A DNA stretch of 11,943 bases from JBBKWH01 sp037968855 (GTDB lineage Bacteria; Pseudomonadota; Gammaproteobacteria; Pseudomonadales; Moraxellaceae): assembly GCA_037968855.1 (NCBI GenBank), contig JBBKWH010000012.1:1-11943 (forward strand). The letters are read 5' to 3'. The notes below the pieces were generated by a model that had not been told where the DNA came from, did no database searches, and saw only the letters and a program-made list of their open reading frames with translations. Position 1 is the first letter of the stretch. Every line of letters starts with the position of its first letter. Positions 6,242-11,943 of the stretch are shown piece after piece. The position numbers were made by a program, and so were the translations under genes.

Positions 6242-6265
6242 GCCGCAATTAGGGGTACTTGCGGC
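6242..6265. promoter_or_regulatory. Inverted repeat at predicted transcription start of PA3496-family gene
   Basis: GCCGCAA (6242-6248) and TTGCGGC (6259-6265) form a perfect 7-bp inverted repeat with a 10-base spacer. It lies between the -10 box (6267-6272) and the ribosome binding site (6237-6240) of the minus gene. Transcription would be expected to start within it, so it looks more like an operator than a full RNA hairpin. Confidence 0.45.
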
Positions 6266-6266
6266 T

Positions 6267-6294
6267 ATTTAATGGTGATTTGCTTGCTTGTCAA
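6267..6294 (-). promoter_or_regulatory. Sigma70 promoter for PA3496-family gene
   Basis: On the minus strand a perfect TTGACA (6289-6294) stands 16 bases from TTAAAT (6267-6272, four of six matches to TATAAT). It is 39 bases upstream of the start codon at 6228 and correctly oriented. Confidence 0.6.
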
Positions 6295-6355
6295 GTCTTT
6301 TATAAAAAAACAGGCATTTTCGGCAGATCAACTGATCAAATCTTCCGATCAGACA

Positions 6356-6389
6356 TAAAAAAACGCCTTACGGTCTGTAAGGCGTTTTT
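6356..6389 (-). terminator. Terminator of the tRNA-Pro/Arg/His operon
   Basis: An 8-bp stem (6364-6371 with 6377-6384) closes a 5-base loop, with an A run (6357-6363) and a T run (6385-6389). On the minus strand it ends in seven T and lies 31 bases downstream of tRNA-His. The plus strand also reads as a terminator, but no plus gene precedes it. Confidence 0.9.
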
Positions 6390-6419
6390 GAGATGCTGTC
6401 ATTCACAGCGATCAGAATA

Positions 6420-6496
6420 TGGGGTGGCTAATGGGACTCGAACCCACGACAACCGAGATCACAACCCGGGGCTCTACCAACTGAGCTATAGCCACC
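6420..6496 (-). tRNA. tRNA-His (GTG)
   Basis: A 77-base cloverleaf on the minus strand with loop ttgtgat, anticodon GTG, reading CAC/CAU. It encodes the extra G at position -1 (6496) facing discriminator C (6423 on the plus strand), the hallmark of tRNA-His, and an encoded CCA (6420-6422). The anticodon stem has one G·U pair (30·40). It is last of three tRNA genes, 71 bases after tRNA-Arg and before the terminator. Confidence 0.97.
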
Positions 6497-6567
6497 ATAA
6501 CAGGGCAAAGCCCACGTCAAACGCTAATATCTTTGACAATCCTGATTGGCTCAATACCAAGCGCAAA

Positions 6568-6644
6568 TGGCGCACCTGGCAGGATTCGAACCTGCGACCA
6601 TCCGCTTAGAAGGCGGATGCTCTATCCAACTGAGCTACAGGCGC
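6568..6644 (-). tRNA. tRNA-Arg (TCT)
   Basis: A 77-base cloverleaf on the minus strand. The anticodon stem TCCGC/GCGGA is perfect around loop cttctaa, giving anticodon TCT (AGA/AGG). The acceptor GCGCCTG/CAGGTGC has one G·U pair, discriminator G, and encoded CCA at 6568-6570. It is the middle gene of the operon, 36 bases after tRNA-Pro. Confidence 0.97.
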
Positions 6645-6680
6645 AAAATCGTCAAACAACTTAACGACAAGGCCAATTGT

Positions 6681-6757
6681 TGGTCGGAGAGCAAGGATTC
6701 GAACCTTGGACCCACTTGTCCCAAACCAGGTGCGCTACCAGACTGCGCCACACTCCG
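6681..6757 (-). tRNA. tRNA-Pro (TGG) with three non-pairing stem positions
   Basis: A 77-base cloverleaf on the minus strand with loop tttggga, anticodon TGG, a normal D arm (GCGC/GCGC), a perfect T stem (CAAGG/CCTTG), discriminator A and encoded CCA (6681-6683). Identity is clear. Three stem positions do not pair: U6·U67 in the acceptor stem (6752/6690), and C27·U43 (6730/6714) and G30·A40 (6727/6717) in the anticodon stem. The other two tRNAs in the operon pair normally. It is first behind the promoter at 6806-6834. It could be a functional but divergent tRNA, a decaying copy, or affected by sequence errors. Confidence 0.9.
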
Positions 6758-6805
6758 AATTCATCAACAACCTTTTTACAACGCACCATCGCTGGTGTGT
6801 GCAGC

Positions 6806-6834
6806 ATTCTATGCAGAAGCAGAAAACTCGTCAA
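6806..6834 (-). promoter_or_regulatory. Promoter of the tRNA-Pro/Arg/His operon
   Basis: On the minus strand TTGACG (6829-6834, five of six) is separated by exactly 17 bases from TAGAAT (6806-6811, five of six). The bases after the -10 box are GC-rich (gctgcac), typical of stringently controlled stable-RNA promoters. The expected start is near 6799, about 40 bases ahead of tRNA-Pro. Confidence 0.85.
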
Positions 6835-6900
6835 CACCTGACATGGGTTTTTTTATGCTTTTTGCATCGAATGCTGATTTTTCGATCATTTCAGCCCATT

Positions 6901-7965
6901 TTAGCGTGTCATGGCTTGGGTAAAGGCTAACATTCGATCCAGTGGCTGCTTGGCCCGCAAGGCCAATGCAGGATCAACCAGAATTTCTTGATCACCGGTT
7001 TTGAGTACATGCAGCAAGTTATCTAAGCCATTCATGGCCATCCACGGGCAATGTGCACACGAGCGACAGGTTGCCCCCTCGCCTGCGGTTGGCGCATCAA
7101 TCAGGATTTTATCTGGCGCTGCTTGTTGCATCTTGTAGAAGATGCCACGGTCGGTAGCGACGATCATGTGCTTATGCGGCAAAGTACGCGCCGCTTGAAT
7201 CAACTGACTGGTACTTCCGACCGCATCGGCCAGCTCAATCACAGCAGTTGGCGACTCTGGATGGACCAAAATTGCGGCATCAGGATACAGGGCTTTCATT
7301 TGCAAAATGCCACGCGCACGAAACTCCTCATGCACAATGCATGAGCCATCCCACAGCAGCATGTCTGCGCCGGTTTTGTTTTGGATATAACGACCCAAAT
7401 GCTGATCCGGCGCCCAGATGATCTTTTTGCCTTGGCTATCAATGTGCTCAATGATATCCACTGCACAGCTTGAGGTCACTACCCAGTCGGCACGCGCTTT
7501 GACCGCTGCCGAGGTGTTGGCATATACCACCACGGTATGATCGGGATGCTGATCACAAAAGGCGGTGAACTCATCGACTGGACATCCGAGGTCTAGTGAG
7601 CATGTGGCCTCAAGCGTTGGCATTAAAATGGTTTTTTCGGGGCTTAAAATCTTGGCCGTTTCGCCCATAAACTTAACGCCTGCCACCATTAAGGTGCTGG
7701 CTGGATGATCACGGCCAAAACGTGCCATCTCTAGCGAATCAGACACGCAGCCGCCGGTGGCTTCTGCCAAAGCCTGAATCTCAGGATCGGTATAATAGTG
7801 CGCCACCAATACGGCATCGCGCTGCTTGAGCTCACTGGCGATCTCATCGAGTAGCGCTTGTTTTTCGACATTGCTCATTTTAATGTCGGTGGGCTGACCA
7901 AGACGATCTAGGTGCTGCTGCACAATCGCTTTGGCTTGATTATCGATGAGTTGAGAATTGCTCAT
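6901..7965 (-). CDS. nadA: Quinolinate synthase A
   Basis: Condenses iminoaspartate with dihydroxyacetone phosphate to quinolinate in NAD synthesis, using a [4Fe-4S] cluster. From ATG 7965 the product is 354 residues, close to the family norm. The three cluster cysteines are Cys122 (TCSLDLGCP), Cys209 (WDGSCIVHEEF) and Cys306 in the CRSCAHCPWM motif (300-309), each nine residues beyond its E. coli counterpart. AHYYTDPEIQ (55-64) and VSDSLEMAR (74-82) are also typical. The frame opens at GTG 7977, but ATG 7965 has GGA about 7 bases upstream. nadB is not in the window. Its start lies only 17 bases past the T run of the hairpin terminator at 7982-8011, so its transcript probably includes that hairpin. 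No clear intrinsic terminator follows nadA. Confidence 0.97.
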   Translation of the reverse strand: MSNSQLIDNQAKAIVQQHLDRLGQPTDIKMSNVEKQALLDEIASELKQRDAVLVAHYYTDPEIQALAEATGGCVSDSLEMARFGRDHPASTLMVAGVKFMGETAKILSPEKTILMPTLEATCSLDLGCPVDEFTAFCDQHPDHTVVVYANTSAAVKARADWVVTSSCAVDIIEHIDSQGKKIIWAPDQHLGRYIQNKTGADMLLWDGSCIVHEEFRARGILQMKALYPDAAILVHPESPTAVIELADAVGSTSQLIQAARTLPHKHMIVATDRGIFYKMQQAAPDKILIDAPTAGEGATCRSCAHCPWMAMNGLDNLLHVLKTGDQEILVDPALALRAKQPLDRMLAFTQAMTR

Positions 7966-7981
7966 GTATCCATCCACTTAG

Positions 7982-8011
7982 AAAAAAGGCCGTCCCCGTA
8001 CAGGGATGGCC
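7982..8011 (-). terminator. Terminator after peroxiredoxin gene, within the nadA leader
   Basis: On the minus strand a GGCC/GGCC stem (8008-8011 with 7988-7991), one A·C mismatch, a T-A pair and CCC/GGG close a loop of about six bases and are followed by six T (7982-7987). It lies 82 bases past the peroxiredoxin stop and ends just before the nadA ribosome binding site. Confidence 0.82.
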
Positions 8012-8036
8012 TAGTTTAGCTGATTTGATCGTGCGC

Positions 8037-8052
8037 TGCGCAGTCGTGCGCA
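8037..8052. repeat. TGCGCA inverted repeat upstream of nadA
   Basis: Two copies of the self-complementary hexamer TGCGCA (8037-8042 and 8047-8052) are separated by four bases and can form a 6-bp stem in RNA from either strand. It lies between the peroxiredoxin stop and the terminator hairpin. It could be part of the nadA leader or a protein site; the sequence does not decide. Confidence 0.35.
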
Positions 8053-8093
8053 TGGCGGCTTAAACCACGGGAATGTGAACGTGCAAGGCCGAC

Positions 8094-8645
8094 TTAATCA
8101 CCCGCTTGCGAGCGTAAGTATTCCAGCATGGTATTGGCATCTGAGACTTCAAACGGATCGGTTGGACAGTTATCCGAGAGATCTGGCTCAAGGAACATTT
8201 TGACCACACGCTTGTTATCGACCAACATAGAATAACGCCATGAGCGATCACCAAAGCCAAGATTGGTTTTTTCGACCATCATGTCCATGCCACGAGTAAA
8301 CGCACCGTTGCCATCAGGCAGCATAAACACATGGTTTGCACCAAGCTTTAAGCCCCACTGGTACATGACAAAGGCATCGTTGACCGACAGGCAAATGATT
8401 TGATCAATACCAAGCCGCTGAAAATCGGCATAGTGCGCTTCGTAACCCGGTAGATGTGTGCTGGAGCACGTCGGGGTAAATGCACCCGGTAAGGCAAATA
8501 ACACCACGCGCTTATTGGCAAAAATATCGTTACTGGTCAGTTCTTGCCAGCGAAACGGATTGTCGCCACCAATAGACTCATCGCGTACACGGGTTTGAAA
8601 AGTAACATCAGGGACAACATGTGGCGGGTGGCGGGTCGTGGTCAT
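8094..8645 (-). CDS. Peroxiredoxin, Prx5/PrxII (glutathione- or glutaredoxin-linked) type
   Basis: A thiol peroxidase that reduces hydrogen peroxide and organic peroxides, probably cytosolic. From ATG 8645 the product is 183 residues. The peroxidatic site is PGAFTPTCSSTHLPGYE with Pro53, Thr57 and Cys60; Arg137 (SWRYSMLV) completes the catalytic set. Cys85 lies 25 residues later (IICLSVND), the PrxII spacing, so it may form the intramolecular disulfide; Cys160 is in DNCPTDPFEVSDA, as in bacterial Prx-glutaredoxin hybrids, but no glutaredoxin domain is present. The start is fixed by AAGGA (8653-8657, minus strand), 7 bases upstream; 30 further in-frame residues upstream are not family-like. 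The gene stands alone between two terminators. The reductant cannot be read from sequence. Confidence 0.94.
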   Translation of the reverse strand: MTTTRHPPHVVPDVTFQTRVRDESIGGDNPFRWQELTSNDIFANKRVVLFALPGAFTPTCSSTHLPGYEAHYADFQRLGIDQIICLSVNDAFVMYQWGLKLGANHVFMLPDGNGAFTRGMDMMVEKTNLGFGDRSWRYSMLVDNKRVVKMFLEPDLSDNCPTDPFEVSDANTMLEYLRSQAGD

Positions 8646-8671
8646 GATAAAGTCCTTTTGATAAATGAGCA

Positions 8672-8682
8672 TTTGATTCAAA
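8672..8682. promoter_or_regulatory. TTTGA-T-TCAAA palindrome in peroxiredoxin leader
   Basis: A perfect 11-base palindrome (five-base arms about one central base) lies 27-37 bases before the peroxiredoxin start. It could be an operator half-site pair. No recognised regulator motif (for example a full OxyR box) is visible, and I could not assign a convincing -35/-10 pair in this leader. Confidence 0.25.
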
Positions 8683-8750
8683 CAGATCCTGCACCGTTGC
8701 TGTGTGTTTTTTCTGTGATCTTTTTTGCGAATCAATCTCAGTCAGGCATC

Positions 8751-8778
8751 AAAAAAAACCGCACAAGGGCGGTTTTTT
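8751..8778 (-). terminator. Terminator after argJ
   Basis: A CCGC/GCGG core stem (8759-8762 with 8769-8772) is extended by A-T pairs (8753-8758 with 8773-8778) around a 6-base loop. On the minus strand it ends in eight T (8751-8758), 29 bases past the argJ stop. It separates argJ from the peroxiredoxin gene. Confidence 0.9.
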
Positions 8779-8807
8779 GCGATCAAGGACGATGATTTAA
8801 TATCAGA

Positions 8808-10028
8808 TTAAGATCGATAGTCCGCATTAATTTTGACGTACTCATAGGACAAATCGCAGGTCCACACGGTGTCACGTGCTGTGCCTCGGCCTAGATCAAT
8901 CCGGATGGTGATTTCGGCTTGCTTCATTACTGCGCTGCCTTGCGCCTCGGTGTAATCTGCTGCGGCACCGCCATCTCGACAAATCTGCACATCGTCTAGC
9001 CAAACATTGACACCAGACTGATCAAGATCGGGTACACCGGCCTTGCCAACAGCCATGACAATCCGTCCCCAGTTGGGATCAGAGGCAAAGAACGCGGTTT
9101 TGATCAAGGGTGAGTGTGCCACGCTATAGGCCACGGCACAGCACTCGTCGGTATTACGTCCACCTTCAACCTGTACAGCAATAAATTTGGTCGCGCCTTC
9201 GCCGTCACGCACAATCATTTGGGCCAAACGCATAAAGACACGAGCAAACACCTGCATCAACTCGGCAAAGCGAGCGTCATCACGCGATTCGAGTAATGGA
9301 CCGCCTGCTGCACCCGTTGCGATCAACACACAGGCATCGTTGGTCGAGGTATCACCATCGATGGTAATGCGATTAAACGATTGCTCAGTGGCCTCGCGCA
9401 ACATCTCTTGCAACAATGGGCCTGCAATCGGGGCATCAGTCGCCACATAGCCCAGCATGGTGGCCATGTTGGGGCGAATCATGCCCGCCCCTTTGCTAAT
9501 GCCGGTCACGCTATAAACGTGACCGCCAATCTCGACCTGCTCACTCGCGCCTTTAGGCAACGGGTCAGTGGTCATAATACCGGTTGCAGCCTCGCTCCAT
9601 GCATCGGCAGTGAGCGCAGCCAATGCATCGGGCAAGCCTGTGATCAGTCGATCAATCGGCAGTTGCTCACCAATCACACCGGTTGAAAACGGCAGAATTT
9701 GATTGGCTTGTGTGCCGGTTAGTTCGGCCAGCGCTTGGCAGGTTTTTTGGGCATTGGTCATACCGACTACGCCGGTTGCTGCATTGGCGTTACCGGTATT
9801 GATGACCAAATAACGGGCCGTATTGGCCTGTAAGTTGGCACGCGCCACTTGGACTGGTGCGGCACAAAAAGCATTTTGGGTAAACACAGCAGCCACCTGA
9901 CTGCCTTCGGCTATCTCAAACACCACCAAATCGCGTCGGTTTTTGTAGCGAATATAGCTTTCGGTAATGCCAATACGAACACCACGAATGGGGTGCATGG
10001 TGGGCATGGACAAATCGCCTACAGCCAT
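8808..10028 (-). CDS. argJ: Bifunctional glutamate N-acetyltransferase / amino-acid acetyltransferase
   Basis: Moves the acetyl group from N-acetylornithine to glutamate, closing the cyclic arginine pathway, and in the bifunctional form also uses acetyl-CoA. It is an Ntn-type hydrolase fold that cuts itself into alpha and beta chains. From ATG 10028 the product is 406 residues, the usual length. The cleavage site is Ala189-Thr190 in MIRPNMATMLGYVATD, with Thr190 as nucleophile. STGVIGE (115-121) forms the oxyanion hole region; NTGNANAATG (77-86), DGDTSTND (224-231) and DPNWGR (317-322) are also typical. AAGGAA (10035-10040, minus strand) supports ATG 10028 over the upstream GTG at 10046. It follows secA on the same strand but is separated by a strong terminator, so a promoter of its own is expected. 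Bifunctionality is inferred. Confidence 0.96.
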   Translation of the reverse strand: MAVGDLSMPTMHPIRGVRIGITESYIRYKNRRDLVVFEIAEGSQVAAVFTQNAFCAAPVQVARANLQANTARYLVINTGNANAATGVVGMTNAQKTCQALAELTGTQANQILPFSTGVIGEQLPIDRLITGLPDALAALTADAWSEAATGIMTTDPLPKGASEQVEIGGHVYSVTGISKGAGMIRPNMATMLGYVATDAPIAGPLLQEMLREATEQSFNRITIDGDTSTNDACVLIATGAAGGPLLESRDDARFAELMQVFARVFMRLAQMIVRDGEGATKFIAVQVEGGRNTDECCAVAYSVAHSPLIKTAFFASDPNWGRIVMAVGKAGVPDLDQSGVNVWLDDVQICRDGGAAADYTEAQGSAVMKQAEITIRIDLGRGTARDTVWTCDLSYEYVKINADYRS

Positions 10029-10066
10029 ATCAAGTTCCTTATTCACAGATGAAAAAATCTGCCGCT

Positions 10067-10094
10067 AGTATGCCAAAACTGTTGCCTGCACCAA
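10067..10094 (-). promoter_or_regulatory. Candidate extended -10 promoter for argJ
   Basis: On the minus strand TGG followed by CATACT (10067-10075) resembles an extended -10 element, 16 bases from a weak TTGGTG (10089-10094). Location is right, 39 bases before the start codon and downstream of the secA terminator. A small hairpin (10046-10050 with 10057-10061) lies between it and the ribosome binding site. Match quality is modest. Confidence 0.3.
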
Positions 10095-10136
10095 TAGCTC
10101 AGCATACGTTTTGTCTAAAATAAATTTGCTGGGCAC

Positions 10137-10165
10137 AAAAAAACGGGCACACGGCCCGTTTTTTT
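10137..10165 (-). terminator. Terminator after secA
   Basis: A GC core (10144-10148 with 10154-10158) around a 5-base loop is flanked by seven A (10137-10143) and seven T (10159-10165). On the minus strand it ends in seven T, 14 bases past the secA stop. It could act on both strands. Confidence 0.93.
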
Positions 10166-10178
10166 GATCTGGTGACAA

Positions 10179-11943
10179 TTAAACCGCCACACCATGACAT
10201 TGCTTATACTTTTTGCCAGAACCACAAGGACAGGCCGCATTACGGCTAATCACTTGGTTGGCATAAGGATTATCAATTTGACCTGCCGCAGCACCCCCAG
10301 CGACACCCGCCATACCAGCAGCGGCAGCCTGATTCATCCGAACTAACTCTGGGTCGTTATGGGTTTCGCCCGTTAGGCTATCAATTTCGCTATGTTGAAA
10401 AGATAGGCTAATGGCATCCGCTTCACGCTGTTGTTGTGCTTCCATTGCGGCCAATTCTTCTGGCGTTGGCACATGTACCCGAGACAGGTCTTGCACCACT
10501 TCAGATTTAATCGCTCCCAGCAGGCTTTGGAACAGGCCAAACGCTTCGCGCTTGTATTCTTGCTCAGGGTTCTTTTGTGCATAACCGCGCAAATGAATGC
10601 CTTGACGCAAGTGATCCATGGCTGCCAGATGCTCTTTCCAATGCTTATCCAGCGAGCTGAGCATGAAATGTCGCTCAAGCATACGGGCATTCTCATCACC
10701 CATATTGGCACGACGGTCTGAGTAACGGCTGAGAGCGACTTTGACGATTTTTTCACGCAGCAGCTCTTCATCTAAACGACGGTCTTCTTTGAGCCATTGT
10801 TGAATTGGCACGTCGATTTCAAAGTCTTCACGCAAGGCTTGCTCTAAACCTGCTTCATTCCACTGATCCTCAACACTACCCGGTGGAATATAAACGCTAA
10901 TGACGTTATTGAGCACGTCTTCGTGCATACCGGTAATACCGTCTTGCAAGGACGCTTCAGCCAAAATTTGATCACGCTGACCGTAAATAATTTTGCGCTG
11001 CTCGTTAGCGACATCATCATATTTGAGCAGATTTTTACGGATATCAAAGTTACGCGCTTCGACTTTACGTTGGGCATTTTCAATCGAGCGGCTAACCATT
11101 TTGTGTTCAATGGCTTCGTCTTCTTTAAGGCCCATCGCTTTCATCATGTTGACCACACGATCACCAGCAAAGATACGCATGAGGTCATCTTCAAGCGACA
11201 AATAGAAGCGAGAATTACCCGGATCACCCTGACGACCGGCACGGCCACGCAACTGATTATCGATCCGGCGTGACTCATGGCGCTCAGAACCAATAATATG
11301 CAGGCCACCAGAGGCCAATACTGCTGCGTTATTTTGCTCCCACTCTGATTTTAGACGCTCGGCATCAGCTTCGGTTGGGTTATCAAGATTTTCGAGCTTG
11401 GCCTTCCAGTTACCACCCAGCAAAATATCAGTACCACGACCAGCCATGTTGGTGGCAATGGTGACTGCTTCAGGGCTACCGGCCTGCGCAATAATATCGG
11501 CTTCGCGATCATGCTGTTTGGCGTTTAACACTTCGTGCTTAATGCCCGCTTCGGTCAGCAAGGCAGACAATGTTTCGCTGGCCTCGATGGTCGCTGTACC
11601 CACCAAGATTGGTGCGCCTTTTTCTTTAATCTGACGAATTTCTTCGATAATGGCTTTGTACTTGCCCAAACGCGTTAAAAAGATCAGATCATTTTGATCG
11701 TTACGCACCATGGGTTTGTGAGTTGGAATCACCACCACATCTAGACCGTAAATCTGTGTGAATTCAGTCGCTTCTGTATCCGCCGTTCCCGTCATACCTG
11801 CCAGCTTGGTGTACAAGCGGAAGTAGTTCTGGAACGTGGTCGTTGCCATGGTCTGGTTTTCGTTTTGAATATTGACGCCTTCTTTAGCTTCAACGGCTTG
11901 ATGCAAGCCTTCAGACCAGCGTCGACCCGGCATGGTACGGCCT
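10179..11943 (-). CDS. secA: Preprotein translocase ATPase SecA, C-terminal part (5' end outside window)
   Basis: SecA is the ATPase motor that pushes unfolded preproteins through SecYEG. About 587 C-terminal residues lie here; the frame is open to the right edge (T-G-R-T before MPGRRWSEGL), so the ATG at 11933 is internal. Numbering from that Met: the end of the preprotein cross-linking domain leads into TGTADTEATEF (49-59); the second nucleotide-binding fold has GTATIEASE (112-120), TNMAGRGTDILLGG (161-174) and the arginine-finger segment QLRGRAGRQGDPGNSRF (227-243); then the scaffold and wing domains; a glycine/alanine-rich linker (536-551); and a zinc-binding tail CPCGSGKKYKQCH (568-580), the C-x-C-x8-CH site that contacts SecB and lipid. 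It is followed by its terminator and argJ. Confidence 0.98.
   Translation of the reverse strand, partial: GRTMPGRRWSEGLHQAVEAKEGVNIQNENQTMATTTFQNYFRLYTKLAGMTGTADTEATEFTQIYGLDVVVIPTHKPMVRNDQNDLIFLTRLGKYKAIIEEIRQIKEKGAPILVGTATIEASETLSALLTEAGIKHEVLNAKQHDREADIIAQAGSPEAVTIATNMAGRGTDILLGGNWKAKLENLDNPTEADAERLKSEWEQNNAAVLASGGLHIIGSERHESRRIDNQLRGRAGRQGDPGNSRFYLSLEDDLMRIFAGDRVVNMMKAMGLKEDEAIEHKMVSRSIENAQRKVEARNFDIRKNLLKYDDVANEQRKIIYGQRDQILAEASLQDGITGMHEDVLNNVISVYIPPGSVEDQWNEAGLEQALREDFEIDVPIQQWLKEDRRLDEELLREKIVKVALSRYSDRRANMGDENARMLERHFMLSSLDKHWKEHLAAMDHLRQGIHLRGYAQKNPEQEYKREAFGLFQSLLGAIKSEVVQDLSRVHVPTPEELAAMEAQQQREADAISLSFQHSEIDSLTGETHNDPELVRMNQAAAAGMAGVAGGAAAGQIDNPYANQVISRNAACPCGSGKKYKQCHGVAV

Noticed and set aside
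6259..6930. Open frames on the plus strand across the tRNA cluster
   Set aside because: They are antisense to three clear tRNA genes, with residues such as ANGTRTHDNRDHNPG that are the usual translations of antisense tRNA. They are not genes.
7982..8052. Known NAD-binding riboswitch in the nadA leader
   Set aside because: The structure seen is a simple inverted repeat plus a terminator; I see no match to a known NAD aptamer layout. It is reported only as a possible attenuator.
8060..8260. Minus-strand frame of 66 residues overlapping the end of the peroxiredoxin gene
   Set aside because: It lies in another frame of a well-supported gene, with no ribosome binding site and no recognisable sequence.
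11931..11933. ATG as the start of a shorter SecA-like gene
   Set aside because: The frame stays open to the window edge and the upstream codons (G-R-T) continue the conserved SecA sequence, so this methionine is internal.
1..11943. Mobile element, CRISPR array, phage or defence island
   Set aside because: All genes are core functions with even composition; no transposase or integrase frame, no repeat-spacer array, and no terminal inverted or target-site repeats were seen.

Overview
This window looks like ordinary core chromosome of a gammaproteobacterium in or near the Moraxellaceae, an Acinetobacter relative. The basis is recalled protein resemblance and gene order: tRNA-Gln, prs, a long rplY and pth in a row; secA followed by argJ; a small acidic protein of the PA3496 type; and a tRNA-Pro/Arg/His cluster. 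No database search was possible, so the genus is not claimed. Base composition and codon use look even throughout. I see no transposase, integrase, phage gene, CRISPR array, toxin-antitoxin pair or defence gene.

Plus-strand left part (1-5252): the 3' two thirds of tRNA-Gln(TTG); prs (PRPP synthase); a tandem-hairpin intergenic region with a strong intrinsic terminator; rplY (long CTC-type L25) coupled to pth (peptidyl-tRNA hydrolase); panD (aspartate decarboxylase, beta-alanine for CoA). A minus-strand DUF1289 iron-sulfur-like gene then converges on panD across a bidirectional terminator. Divergent from it comes trhO (tRNA U34 hydroxylase), followed by a DedA-family membrane transporter.

Minus-strand right part (5353-11943): a UPF0149 (YgfB/YecA-like) gene, a 69-residue PA3496-family gene with a good promoter, a tRNA-Pro/Arg/His operon with its own near-consensus promoter and terminator, nadA (quinolinate synthase, NAD synthesis), a Prx5-type peroxiredoxin, argJ (arginine acetyl cycle), and the C-terminal part of secA, which runs off the right edge.

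Functionally the window mixes nucleotide and cofactor precursors (PRPP, beta-alanine, quinolinate), translation (L25, Pth, TrhO, four tRNAs), arginine synthesis, protein export and envelope functions. I found no convincing new multi-gene system. The observations most worth a second look are RNA-level: a tRNA-Pro with three non-pairing stem positions, an attenuator-like structure between prs and rplY, a terminator hairpin that nadA transcription apparently must cross, and several regulatory-looking repeats.
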